This document shows positions 33,775 to 42,237 of a DNA stretch of 64,000 nucleotides, in pieces. The DNA comes from Streptomyces mayonensis (GTDB lineage: Bacteria; Actinomycetota; Actinomycetes; Streptomycetales; Streptomycetaceae), in NCBI RefSeq assembly GCF_018982965.1, contig NZ_JACBYP010000035.1:1-64000 (forward strand), written 5' to 3'. Made by a program: the position numbers and the translations under genes. The notes below the pieces were generated by a model that saw only the letters and a program-made list of their open reading frames with translations, was not told where the DNA came from and did no database searches. Each line of letters begins with the position of its first letter. Position 1 is the first letter of the stretch.

Positions 33775-33963
33775 CCGGCACAGCCGCTGCGCGGATGACG
33801 CTCGCGGGTGACCGATGCCCGCCAAGTCCCGAACACATGCGCGGAGTTGCGGCGGCACATTCCACGTGAGTGACCATACGTGGTATACCGGCTCGGCAGC
33901 GAGCAGGCGAACACCACGCATGGTCCGTCTGCCTTCACGGCCGCGAATCGAGGAGAGTCACAC

Positions 33964-34821
33964 ATGTCCGAGAGCACGACGCAGAACGCCACCGAACTCG
34001 CCTCGCAGTACAGCGTCCAGGTGACCGACGACCTGGAGCGCAACGCCAAGGAGCAGGAACGTGTCAGCACGGAAATCACCGCTCTCCAGGAGCAGTTGGC
34101 CGCGCTGCAGCACGACCACGCCCTGTTGGTGAACATGCAGCAGGCGTTGGGCATCACCTCCCCGGCCCAGTCGGCGGACGCGCCCGGGGAGTCCGGTGCA
34201 GCGGCCGCCGTGCCCACGCCGCGTGCGGGCACGTCCGCCGGGCCGGGCGCGGGCAGGCGTGCGCGGGCCAAGAGGGCCACTTCGCCGGCCAAGCGCGCCA
34301 CCACCGCCAAGCCGGGTGCCGGCAAGTCCGCGAAACCGGCCGCCGCGGCACCTGCGAAGGCTCCCAAGAAGGCCGGATCCGCCGCCAGGGCCGCCACCGG
34401 GGGCACGGCCAAGACGCCCGCCAAGGCCGACACGAAGTCCCCCAAGGCCGCCGCTAAGGGCACCAAGAGCGCCAAGGACGCCACCAGGGACACCAAGGCC
34501 GCGGCGAAGCCCGCCGCCGGGAAGGCACCGGCGCAGGCGCCGGCCCAGCCGACGCTGGTCGAGCTGGTGCGCCACCACCTCGCCGGGCAGAACGAGCCCC
34601 GCTCCGCGGCCGAGATCACCACGGCCCTGGGCGAGACCCACCCCGAACGCACCGTCAAGACCACGGTCGTGCGCACCACCCTCGAGGGGCTCGTCGCCAG
34701 GAACCAGGCCCAGCGCTCCAAGCAGGGCACGTCGGTGTACTACACCGCCGCCGACGCGGCCGCGGCGAAGCAGGAGCAGCAGGCCCCGGCCGGTGACGCG
34801 GCCGGGCAGGGCGACGCCTGA
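33964..34821 (+). CDS. Histone-H1-like DNA-binding protein with coiled coil and winged helix
   Basis: A 285-residue protein in three parts. Residues 1-60 are a predicted coiled coil (DDLERNAKEQERVSTEI, then LQEQLAALQHDHALL). Residues of about 90-185 are a Lys/Ala/Pro-rich repeat region with many KxAKxP-like units (TSPAKRATTAKPGAGKSAKP), like eukaryotic histone H1 tails and the C-terminus of HupS. Residues of about 195-270 look like a winged helix (LVELVRHHLAGQNEPRSAAEITTALG, KTTVVRTTLEGLV). A nucleoid-associated role is inferred: coiled coil for dimerisation, tail for DNA condensation, wing for specific contacts. ATG 33964 follows GAGGAG. I do not recognise a characterised orthologue. Confidence 0.82.
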   Translation: MSESTTQNATELASQYSVQVTDDLERNAKEQERVSTEITALQEQLAALQHDHALLVNMQQALGITSPAQSADAPGESGAAAAVPTPRAGTSAGPGAGRRARAKRATSPAKRATTAKPGAGKSAKPAAAAPAKAPKKAGSAARAATGGTAKTPAKADTKSPKAAAKGTKSAKDATRDTKAAAKPAAGKAPAQAPAQPTLVELVRHHLAGQNEPRSAAEITTALGETHPERTVKTTVVRTTLEGLVARNQAQRSKQGTSVYYTAADAAAAKQEQQAPAGDAAGQGDA

Positions 34822-34888
34822 GCACACCTGCTCCCCTCTCGACGCGGCGCGGCGCGCGGCCCGGGGGAAACGGGGTGAGTATCGGTGG

Positions 34889-35752
34889 ATGGGTTTCGTC
34901 CTGCCGGTGCTCTTCGCCCTCCTCGCCGCGTTCAGCAACGCGCTGGCGACCGTGCTCCAGCGCCGTGCCGCGCTGAGTGTGCCGCAGTCCCGGGGCTTCC
35001 GCCCGGGGCTCGTCCTGGACCTGTTGCGGCGGCCGGTGTGGCTCGGCGGCATGCTGGCCGTGGTGGTGGCCGGTGTGGGGCAGGCGGTGGCTCTGGCGAC
35101 GGGGCCGTTGTCACTCGTCCAGCCCCTGTTCGTGCTGGAGCTTCCGCTGGCCCTGCTGCTGGCCTCGCTGCTGACCGGCACCCGGCTGCCGGAGGCGGTG
35201 TGGCTCGCCGTCGGCGGGGTGGTGGTGGGGCTCGGCGTGGCGCTGGCCTCGGCCGCGCCGGACGGCGGCGCGGAGGACGTGCCGCTGGACCGCTGGGTGC
35301 CCGCACTCGCGGCCTGTGCCGGAGCCGCGGTACTGCTGGCGGGAGCCGGTCTGCGGCGTCCCTTCGGCAAGGCGCGCGCCGGTTGTCTCGGCGCCGCCAC
35401 CGCGGTGTGCTACGCGCTGACGGCCGGTCTGATGAAGGACTCCATGCGTGTCCTGGACTCCGGCGGCGTCGTCGGCTTCCTGACCGCGTGGCAGACCTAC
35501 GGCTTCGCGCTGGCCGGTGTGTGCGCCGTGCTCCTGCTGGAGCACGCCATGCAGGGTGGCCCGCTCGTCGCCTCCCAGCCCGCCCTCACCCTGGGCGACG
35601 CGACGGTGAGCCTCCTGCTCGGCGTGGTCCTGTACCGCGAGGACGTACGGGGCCACTGGTGGGTCGTGCCGCAACTGCTGGGCGTGGCGCTGATCGTCGT
35701 GGGCGTCCTGCATCTGGCCCGGCGGGGCGTCGACCTGCGCACCGGGCAGTGA
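34889..35752 (+). CDS. DMT superfamily transporter (EamA-like)
   Basis: A 287-residue membrane protein with about nine to ten hydrophobic helices (FVLPVLFALLAAFSNALATVLQRRAAL at the N-terminus). The pattern of two related halves and the length fit the drug/metabolite transporter superfamily, in which EamA proteins export metabolites; this subgroup resembles NIPA/Mg-transporter-like DMT proteins. ATG 34889 is chosen for the hydrophobic start; the ribosome site is weak. The substrate is unknown. Confidence 0.82.
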   Translation: MGFVLPVLFALLAAFSNALATVLQRRAALSVPQSRGFRPGLVLDLLRRPVWLGGMLAVVVAGVGQAVALATGPLSLVQPLFVLELPLALLLASLLTGTRLPEAVWLAVGGVVVGLGVALASAAPDGGAEDVPLDRWVPALAACAGAAVLLAGAGLRRPFGKARAGCLGAATAVCYALTAGLMKDSMRVLDSGGVVGFLTAWQTYGFALAGVCAVLLLEHAMQGGPLVASQPALTLGDATVSLLLGVVLYREDVRGHWWVVPQLLGVALIVVGVLHLARRGVDLRTGQ

Positions 35753-35760
35753 GCCCGGTG
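35740..35760 (+). terminator. Hairpin spanning the stop of the DMT gene
   Basis: CACCGGGC (35740-35747) pairs with GCCCGGTG (35753-35760); the stop codon TGA lies in the 5-nt loop. Confidence 0.55.
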
Positions 35761-35885
35761 GGCGGGCCGGGGCGGCGCAGCGGGCGGTGCTCCGTACGAG
35801 TGGTGCGTTGGTCGACTCGGTCGTACGGTCGGTACGGGGAAACGGGAAGCGGAGACAAGCGACCCCGAGACGGCCGGGAGCAGAC

Positions 35886-36344
35886 ATGGGCAGGAACCCG
35901 ATGAGGGCAGCGGTCACACTCTGTGCCGCCGCCGCGCTCGCAGCACCCCTGGGCACGGCCTTCGCCGCACCGTCCGCGTCACCCGCGGCGCGGACCCAGC
36001 AGACACCGCAACCGGTACTCGTCGACTGCTCGGGGCAGCCCCAGGTGCGGCCCGGGTCGTACCTGCTCGCCTGCGGGGACGGCAACAGCCGCCTCGTGTC
36101 CCTGCACTGGCTGAGCTGGGACTCGACCGGCGCGGTCGGCCGGGGCACCCACGCCGTCAACGACTGCGACCCCTACTGCGCGGCGGGTGCCTTCCACTCG
36201 TACCCCGTGACCGTCCGGCTCGACCGGTCCACGGGCGGGGAGGGAGGCACGGGTGCCCCGCACTTCACCCGGGTGACCCTCACCTACACCGACGGCAGGC
36301 CGGACGGGTCCGCGCGTACGGTGACCTATCCGCTCGCGGGCTGA
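35886..36344 (+). CDS. Small secreted protein with conserved cysteines
   Basis: A 152-residue exported protein. The signal peptide runs from MGRNPMRAAVTLCAAAALAAP to about AFAAP. The mature part of about 125 residues has cysteines in VDCSGQP, LLACGDG and NDCDPYCAAG, probably two disulfides, and a beta-rich look. Similar small secreted proteins are common in Streptomyces and have no known function. ATG 35886 follows GGGAG. Its 3' end overlaps the convergent GH65 gene by 19 nt. Confidence 0.8.
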   Translation: MGRNPMRAAVTLCAAAALAAPLGTAFAAPSASPAARTQQTPQPVLVDCSGQPQVRPGSYLLACGDGNSRLVSLHWLSWDSTGAVGRGTHAVNDCDPYCAAGAFHSYPVTVRLDRSTGGEGGTGAPHFTRVTLTYTDGRPDGSARTVTYPLAG

Positions 36345-38740
36345 CGGGCCGGAGGCCCTGCCGGCCCGTCCGGCAGCACCAGCCGGCAGGTGTCGCCCGG
36401 CTGGAGGCGCACCTCGCGGTCCGGCAGCCTGACGTCGATCGGCAGCGGGCCGGCCGGGGGCACGGCGATCTCCAGCCGGCCGTGCTCCAGCCGGAACCGC
36501 ACGCCCCAGTGGCCCTGGTAGCGCACGGAGAACCCGTACGACGACAGTTCCGGCAGTGGCACCGGGTCCAGCCACAGGGCGCCGCCGCGGGTCTCGAGAC
36601 CGGTGAGACCGCGCTGGACGAGGTCGAGGGTGCCCGCCATGGCGCCGAGGTGGATGCCCTCGCCGGTGGTGCCGCCCTGGAGGTCGGCGACGTCGCCCTT
36701 GAGCGCCTCCTGGAAGTAGGACCAGGCCTCCGAGCGCCGGGCGCGGGCCAGGACCCAGCCGTGGACGAGTCCGCTGAGGGTCGATCCGTGGCTGGTGCGG
36801 GCGAGGTAGTGGTCGACGGTGCGCTGCCAGGTCCGCTCGTCCAGGCGGTAGCCCAACCGGTCGAAGAGTGAGCCGAGTTCGGCCGGGGAGAACAGGTGGC
36901 CGAGCATGAGGACGTCGGCCTGCTTGGATGCCTGGTAGTTGTTGACGCTGTCGTTCTCGGCCTCCAGGACGCGGTCGAGGCGCCGGATGTCGCCGTACCG
37001 CTCGCGGTAGCCCGCCCAGTCGAGCTCGGCCAGTTCGCCGTAACCCTCGAACTGGCTGACGACGCCTTCGTGGAAGGGGACGTGCAGGGTGCGGGAGACG
37101 CTGTCCCACTGTTCCAGTTCCTCCTCGCCCAGAGCGGTGCGCTCGACGAGTTCACGGCGGCGTGGTTCGGGCAGTTCGCCGAGGACTTCGAGGGTGCGGG
37201 CCAGGACCCAGGCGGCGGTGACGTTGGTGTAGGCGTTGTCGTCCAGGCCCGGCCGGTCGGCGCCGGGGTAGGCCTCGTGGTACTCGTCGGGGCCGACGAC
37301 GCCGCGGATGCGGTACCGTCCCAGCCGCTCGTCCCAGGTGGCGGAGTCGGCCCAGAAGCGCGCGATCTGCAGCAGCATCTCGGCGCCCTTGGTGTGCAGG
37401 AACTCGGCGTCGCCGCTGGTCTCGCAGTACTGCCACACGTTGTACGCGATGGCCGAGCCCACGTGGTGCTGGAGGTGGGAGTGGTCCGGGAGCCAGCGGC
37501 CCGAGCGCGGGTTGAGGTGCAGCTGCTGGGTCTCCTCGCGGCCGTCGCTGCCGCTCTGCCAGGGGTACAGCGCGCCGCGCCTGCCGAGGGCACGGGCCGC
37601 CGCGCCGGCCCGTTCCAGGCGGCGGTGCCGGTAGTGGAGCAGGGCCCGGGAGACCTCGGGGAAGTGCAGGTTCAGGTAGGGCAGGACGAACAGCTCGTCC
37701 CAGAAGATGTGCCCGCGGTAGGCCTCCCCGTGCAGTCCGCGCGCCGGCACGCCCACGTCGAGGTCGGCGGTGTGCGGGGAGAGGGTCTGCAGGACGTGGA
37801 AGAGGTGCAGGCGCAGGATGCTGCCGGCCTCGCCGGGGACCTCCAGTTCGGCGCGGCGCCACAGCTGCCCCCAGGCGGTGCGGTGCCGCTCCAGCAGGTC
37901 GTCGAAGCCGGCGGCGTCGGTCACGCGGTCGACGGCGGCCTGGAGCGGGTCGCTGATCGCCGGGTCGCGGGAGGTGTGCAGGGCGACGGTCTTGTCGACG
38001 GTGACGGTGCGGCCCGGCTCGGCGCGCAGGACCGTGCGCTGGGTGACGCACAGGTGTTCGCGCGCCGTGGTGACCGGCGCGCCGGCGGTGGTGCGGGCCG
38101 CCATGCCGATCCGGATGTCCGAGGTACGGGTGCGGCAGCGCAGCCACACCGTGCCGTCGCCGGTGTCGCCGGTGTGGACGTGGGTGAGGTGACGGCCGTC
38201 GAGGTCCCGGTAGCGCGGCACCCCGGAGTTGGTGACCCCGCCGTCGAGGGACGAGGCCACCTCCAGGTCGGCCGGGCCGCCGTCGACGGTGAACTCCGTG
38301 CGCAGTGCGGCGAGGTGGGGGTCGGCCATGTGCACCAGGCGCAGCTGGCGCACGGCCAGTACGCGTTCGGCGTCGAGCCGGAAGCTGGTGCGTCGCTCCA
38401 GCAGTCCCGAGTCCAGGTGCACGGTCTGCCGGTGGTCGAGCACCTCGGCGGTGTCCGGCGTCAGCCAGTCCCCTGCGGCGGTCCTGAAGCGCAGTGGCAG
38501 CCAGTTGGGGAGGTTGACCATGTCCTCGTTCTCGACCTCGCGGCCGGCGACGGCGGAGGTGAGCCGGTTGTAGCACCCGGCCACGTAGGTGCCCGGATAG
38601 TGCGTGTCACCGGCGGGGCACTCGGGCAGGGCGCCGCGGGTGGCGAAGTAGCCGTTGCCGAGGGTGCACAGGGACTCCCTGAGCCGTTCCTCGGCCGGGT
38701 CGTAGTGTGCGTAGTCCCAGGTCGAGGGGGTCGCGGTCAT
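36326..38740 (-). CDS. Glycoside hydrolase family 65 (disaccharide phosphorylase-like)
   Basis: An 804-residue GH65 enzyme: N-terminal super-beta-sandwich, helical linker, (alpha/alpha)6 barrel and a C-terminal beta sheet. The general acid Glu is in VVGPDEYHEAYPG. Other signs are LGNGYFATRGALPE near the N-terminus and RTSHGSTLSGLVHGW late in the barrel. GH65 members are trehalose, kojibiose, maltose or nigerose phosphorylases or hydrolases. Phosphorolysis would give a hexose 1-phosphate. ATG 38740 overlaps the phosphoketolase stop by four bases, so both are made together, joining glucoside breakdown to acetyl-phosphate formation. Confidence 0.9.
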   Translation of the reverse strand: MTATPSTWDYAHYDPAEERLRESLCTLGNGYFATRGALPECPAGDTHYPGTYVAGCYNRLTSAVAGREVENEDMVNLPNWLPLRFRTAAGDWLTPDTAEVLDHRQTVHLDSGLLERRTSFRLDAERVLAVRQLRLVHMADPHLAALRTEFTVDGGPADLEVASSLDGGVTNSGVPRYRDLDGRHLTHVHTGDTGDGTVWLRCRTRTSDIRIGMAARTTAGAPVTTAREHLCVTQRTVLRAEPGRTVTVDKTVALHTSRDPAISDPLQAAVDRVTDAAGFDDLLERHRTAWGQLWRRAELEVPGEAGSILRLHLFHVLQTLSPHTADLDVGVPARGLHGEAYRGHIFWDELFVLPYLNLHFPEVSRALLHYRHRRLERAGAAARALGRRGALYPWQSGSDGREETQQLHLNPRSGRWLPDHSHLQHHVGSAIAYNVWQYCETSGDAEFLHTKGAEMLLQIARFWADSATWDERLGRYRIRGVVGPDEYHEAYPGADRPGLDDNAYTNVTAAWVLARTLEVLGELPEPRRRELVERTALGEEELEQWDSVSRTLHVPFHEGVVSQFEGYGELAELDWAGYRERYGDIRRLDRVLEAENDSVNNYQASKQADVLMLGHLFSPAELGSLFDRLGYRLDERTWQRTVDHYLARTSHGSTLSGLVHGWVLARARRSEAWSYFQEALKGDVADLQGGTTGEGIHLGAMAGTLDLVQRGLTGLETRGGALWLDPVPLPELSSYGFSVRYQGHWGVRFRLEHGRLEIAVPPAGPLPIDVRLPDREVRLQPGDTCRLVLPDGPAGPPARQPASG

Positions 38741-41127
38741 CGCGAGCCGTCCCAGCTCCAGTCGGCGATCTGGGGCATGTCGACGCCGTGTTCGCGGATC
38801 CAGTCGTGGTGGCGCAGCCGGGCGTCCTCCATCCGCTGCCGCACGGCGGCCGCGCGCACCGCGAGTCCCGGCACCCGGTCGATGACGTCCATGACGAGGC
38901 GGAAGCGGTCCATGTCGTTGCCGAGCACCATGTCGAACGGGGTGGTGGTGGTCCCGATCTCCTTGTAGCCGCGCACGTGGAGGTGCGCGTGGCCGGTGCG
39001 CCGGTAGGCGAGCCGGTGGATCAGCCAGGGGTACCCGTGGTAGGCGAAGACGACCGGCTTGTCCGCGGTGAACAGGCCGTCGTACTCGAAGTCGGTCATG
39101 CCGTGCGGGTGTTCGCCGCTGGGCAGGAGCCGGGCGATGTCCACCACGTTCACCACGCGCACCGCGAGCCCGGGCAGGTGGTGGCGGATCAACTGCGCGG
39201 CGGCCAGCACCTCCTGGGTGGGGACGTCGCCCGCGCAGCCGAGCACCGCGTCGGGCTCGCGGCCGCCGTCCTCGGTCCCGGCCCAGTCCCAGATGCCGGC
39301 GCCCCGTGCGCAGTGCACCTTCGCCTGCTCCATGGAGAGCCAGTCGAAGCAGGGCTGTTTGCCGGCGACGATCACGTTGACGTAGTCGCGGCTGCGCAGC
39401 GCGTGGTCGGCGACGGAGAGCAGGGTGTTGGCGTCCGGCGGCAGGTAGACCCGGACGGCTTCGGGGCTCTTGTTGAGGATGTGGTCGACGAACCCGGGGT
39501 CCTGGTGGGAGAAGCCGTTGTGGTCCTGGCGCCACACGTGGGAGGTGAGCAGGTAGTTGAGGGAGGCGATGGGCGCCCGCCAGGGCAGTCGGCGGGTGAC
39601 GCGCAGCCATTTGACGTGCTGGTTGACCATCGAGTCGACGATGTGGACGAAGGCCTCGTAGCAGGAGAACAGGCCGTGGCGGCCGGTGAGGAGGTAGCCC
39701 TCCAGCCAGCCCTGGCAGGTGTGTTCGGACAGGATCTCCATCACCCGGCCGTGCCGGTCGAGGTCCTCGTCGACGGGCAGCGTCCTCTCCTGCCAGGCCT
39801 TGCCGCTGGCGGTGTAGACGGCCTGGAGCCGGTTGGAGGCGGTCTCGTCGGGGCCTACGAGCCGGAAGTCCCGCCGGTCTGCGGTGGCGTCCATGACGTC
39901 GCGCAGCAGGTCTCCGAGGACCCGGGTGGGCTCGTGCATGCTCGCGCCGGGGCGGTCGACCGGCACGGCGTACTCGTCCGGGTCGGGCAGGGGCAGCTCG
40001 CGCAGGAGCAGGCCGCCGTTGGCGAAGGGGGTGGCGCCCAGGCGACGGGGTCCCTCAGGGACGGCGGCGAGGACGGCTGGGCGCGGTGCTCCGGTGTCGT
40101 CGAAGAGTTCCTCGGGCCGGTAGGAGCGCAGCCAGCGCTCCAGCTGCGCGAGGTGGTCCGGGTCGGTGCGTACGGCGGGCAGCGGGACCTGGTGGGCGCG
40201 CCAGGTGTTCTCCACGGGCACGCCGTCGACCTCCGCCGGGCCGGTCCAGCCCTTGGGGGTGCGCAGGACGATCACCGGCAGGCGGGCTCGGTCGGTGGCC
40301 CCGTCCTCGCGGGCGGCCCGTTGGAGGGCGGCGATGCGGTCCAGGGCGGTGTCCATGGCCTGGGCCATGGCGCGGTGGACGGCGGCCGGGTCGTCGCCGG
40401 TGACGTACAGCGGGTCGTGGCCGTAGCCGCGCAGGAGGGAGTCGAGTTCCGCCTCGGGGAGGCGGGCGAGGACGGTCGGGTTGGCGATCTTGTAGCCGTT
40501 GAGATGCAGGATCGGCAGGACCGCGCCGTCGTGGACGGGGTCGAGGAACTTGTTGGAGTGCCAGGACGTGGCCAGCGGGCCGGTCTCCGCCTCGCCGTCG
40601 CCGATCACGCAGGCGACCACGAGGCCGGGGTGGTCGAAGGCGGCGCCGTAGGCGTGCGAGAGCGCGTAGCCCAGCTCGCCGCCCTCGTGGATGGAGCCCG
40701 GCGTCTCGGGCGCGACGTGGCTCGGCACGCCGCCGGGGAAGGAGAACTGTCTGAACAGCCGGGCCATCCCCGCCGCGTCCCTCGTGACGTCCGGGTAGGT
40801 CTCGCTGTACGACCCCTCCAGCCACGCGTTGGCCAGGACGGCGGGCCCGCCGTGTCCTGGACCCCAGACGCACAGGGCGTCGAGACCGCGCGCCTTGATC
40901 ACCCGGTTGAGGTGGGTGTGGACCAGGTTGAGACCGGGTGAGGTGCCCCAGTGGCCGAGCAGCCGGGGCTTGACGTGCTCGGGGCGCAGCGGTTCGGCCA
41001 GCAGGGGGTTGTCCATCAGGTAGATCTGGCCGACGGAGAGGTAGTTCGCGGCGCGCCAGTGGGCGTCCAGACCCGCGAGTTCCTCGTCGGTGAGCCCGGG
41101 CGGCGGCTGCTGCGTGTCGGCGGACAT
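38737..41127 (-). CDS. xfp: D-xylulose 5-phosphate/D-fructose 6-phosphate phosphoketolase
   Basis: A 796-residue thiamine-diphosphate enzyme that cleaves Xu5P or F6P with phosphate to acetyl phosphate plus G3P or E4P. Full length for the family. Diagnostic segments are WGPGHGGPAVLANAWLEGSY, FPGGVPSHVAPETPGSIHEGGELGY and the TPP-binding GDGEAETGPLATSWHSNKF. ATG 41127 follows GAAAGG. It is the first gene of a two-gene operon with the GH65 enzyme. The F6P reaction yields erythrose 4-phosphate, also the predicted end product of the apionate operon, but no link in regulation is seen. Confidence 0.94.
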   Translation of the reverse strand: MSADTQQPPPGLTDEELAGLDAHWRAANYLSVGQIYLMDNPLLAEPLRPEHVKPRLLGHWGTSPGLNLVHTHLNRVIKARGLDALCVWGPGHGGPAVLANAWLEGSYSETYPDVTRDAAGMARLFRQFSFPGGVPSHVAPETPGSIHEGGELGYALSHAYGAAFDHPGLVVACVIGDGEAETGPLATSWHSNKFLDPVHDGAVLPILHLNGYKIANPTVLARLPEAELDSLLRGYGHDPLYVTGDDPAAVHRAMAQAMDTALDRIAALQRAAREDGATDRARLPVIVLRTPKGWTGPAEVDGVPVENTWRAHQVPLPAVRTDPDHLAQLERWLRSYRPEELFDDTGAPRPAVLAAVPEGPRRLGATPFANGGLLLRELPLPDPDEYAVPVDRPGASMHEPTRVLGDLLRDVMDATADRRDFRLVGPDETASNRLQAVYTASGKAWQERTLPVDEDLDRHGRVMEILSEHTCQGWLEGYLLTGRHGLFSCYEAFVHIVDSMVNQHVKWLRVTRRLPWRAPIASLNYLLTSHVWRQDHNGFSHQDPGFVDHILNKSPEAVRVYLPPDANTLLSVADHALRSRDYVNVIVAGKQPCFDWLSMEQAKVHCARGAGIWDWAGTEDGGREPDAVLGCAGDVPTQEVLAAAQLIRHHLPGLAVRVVNVVDIARLLPSGEHPHGMTDFEYDGLFTADKPVVFAYHGYPWLIHRLAYRRTGHAHLHVRGYKEIGTTTTPFDMVLGNDMDRFRLVMDVIDRVPGLAVRAAAVRQRMEDARLRHHDWIREHGVDMPQIADWSWDGSR

Positions 41128-41507
41128 CGGGGGCCTTTCCGTTCGGGACAGCGGTCGGGGAGGGGCAAGGGTCCCGTGGACATCCCAACCCTGTGCGGAC
41201 CGGGCGGGTACCCGAGAGGGCCGTTCGGGTCACGTCGGGATCCGGACGACCCGGGCGCTCTCGCGCGGACCCCGGGCGCCGCTCGCTCGGACTGCCGGGA
41301 ATCCGGGACAGGGAGACCGGGGCAGGACGGCGAGGGCGAGGGCCGTGAGCAGCACGGCCGAACAGCACGGCCGCCACCGGCGCCGACCCCGGTGCCGGCC
41401 GTGCTGGCGCAGCGAGTACCCCAACTTCGCCGCGTTACACCGCGATTGGCCGAGTATTCGAGGATCCGCGAAGGGCGCACGGGGTCGGGTGGCCGCCGTT
41501 ATCAATT

Positions 41508-41522
41508 TTGCATGTCATGCAT
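41508..41522. promoter_or_regulatory. TetR operator copy 1
   Basis: TTGCAT-GTC-ATGCAT, palindromic in five of the six arm positions counted from the centre outward. It is 17 bp centre to centre from copy 2. Both lie within 36 bp upstream of the tetR start. Confidence 0.7.
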
Positions 41523-41524
41523 CT

Positions 41525-41539
41525 TTGCATACCATGCAA
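41525..41539. promoter_or_regulatory. TetR operator copy 2
   Basis: TTGCAT-ACC-ATGCAA, a perfect palindrome with 6-base arms, ending three bases before the tetR ATG at 41543. Occupied tandem sites here would block transcription of tetR and the downstream exporter. The preceding 380 nt back to the phosphoketolase start show no other feature. Confidence 0.75.
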
Positions 41540-41542
41540 CTT

Positions 41543-42187
41543 ATGTCGGAGAAGAGTGCCGCAGAGGGCGGGCTGCGGGAGCGGAAGAAGCGGGCCACGC
41601 GTGCCGCTCTCGCCGAGGCCGCGGTGCGTCTCGCCGCGGAGCACGGCGCGGAGAAGGTCACCGTCGAGGCGATCAGCGCCGCCGCCGGAGTGTCGGTGCG
41701 TACCTTCTTCAACTACTTCGACACCCGCGACGACGCCTTCGTGGTCATCGACGCGGAAGCGGGCGCGCGCATGCGGCGCGCCGTCGTCGAGGCACCGGCC
41801 GGCCTCTCCCCGCTGGAAGCCCTGCGCGAGGCCATGGCGGCGGAACTGGCCGAGGCGGAACAGCAGCACGAACTGTGGCGTCTGCAGGCCGAGGTCCTGC
41901 ACGCCTCCCCGCACCTCCTGGCGCGCGGCGTCGGGGCCCACAGGGCGGCCGAGGAGGACCTGGCCGACGCCGTCGCCGAGCGCCTGCGCGGGGCCGGCGG
42001 CACGGGCGGCTCCGGACCCGGGTCCGAGCCCGGCCTCTATCCGCGGCTGCTGGCCGCGGTGGCGAGCGTCGCGGTGCGCACCAGCATGGACCACTGGTCC
42101 GCCCACCAGGAGGAAGCCGCCTTCCTGGACGTCTTCCGCGAGGTCTTCACGCTCCTCGCCGCCGGTCTCCCGGCACCCTCCGCGTAG
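41543..42187 (+). CDS. TetR family repressor
   Basis: A 214-residue TetR regulator. The N-terminal HTH is KVTVEAISAAAGVSVRTFFNYFDTRDDAF. The C-terminal domain is of the MftR/actinorhodin-regulator-like kind. ATG 41543 has no ribosome site and directly follows two TTGCAT-N3-ATGCAA-type palindromes, so the message is likely leaderless and autoregulated. An in-frame ATG at 41534 lies inside the operator. A DHA2 exporter starts 50 nt downstream and should be its target. Confidence 0.92.
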   Translation: MSEKSAAEGGLRERKKRATRAALAEAAVRLAAEHGAEKVTVEAISAAAGVSVRTFFNYFDTRDDAFVVIDAEAGARMRRAVVEAPAGLSPLEALREAMAAELAEAEQQHELWRLQAEVLHASPHLLARGVGAHRAAEEDLADAVAERLRGAGGTGGSGPGSEPGLYPRLLAAVASVAVRTSMDHWSAHQEEAAFLDVFREVFTLLAAGLPAPSA

Positions 42188-42237
42188 CCTCCGCGCCGGG
42201 CTCGCGACCCACCGGACCACCACACGAAAGAGATGCC

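Noticed and set aside
41128..41507. Small gene in the 380-nt gap upstream of the TetR operators
   Set aside because: Frames present are Arg/Pro-rich shadows without ribosome sites; no gene or other feature recognised.
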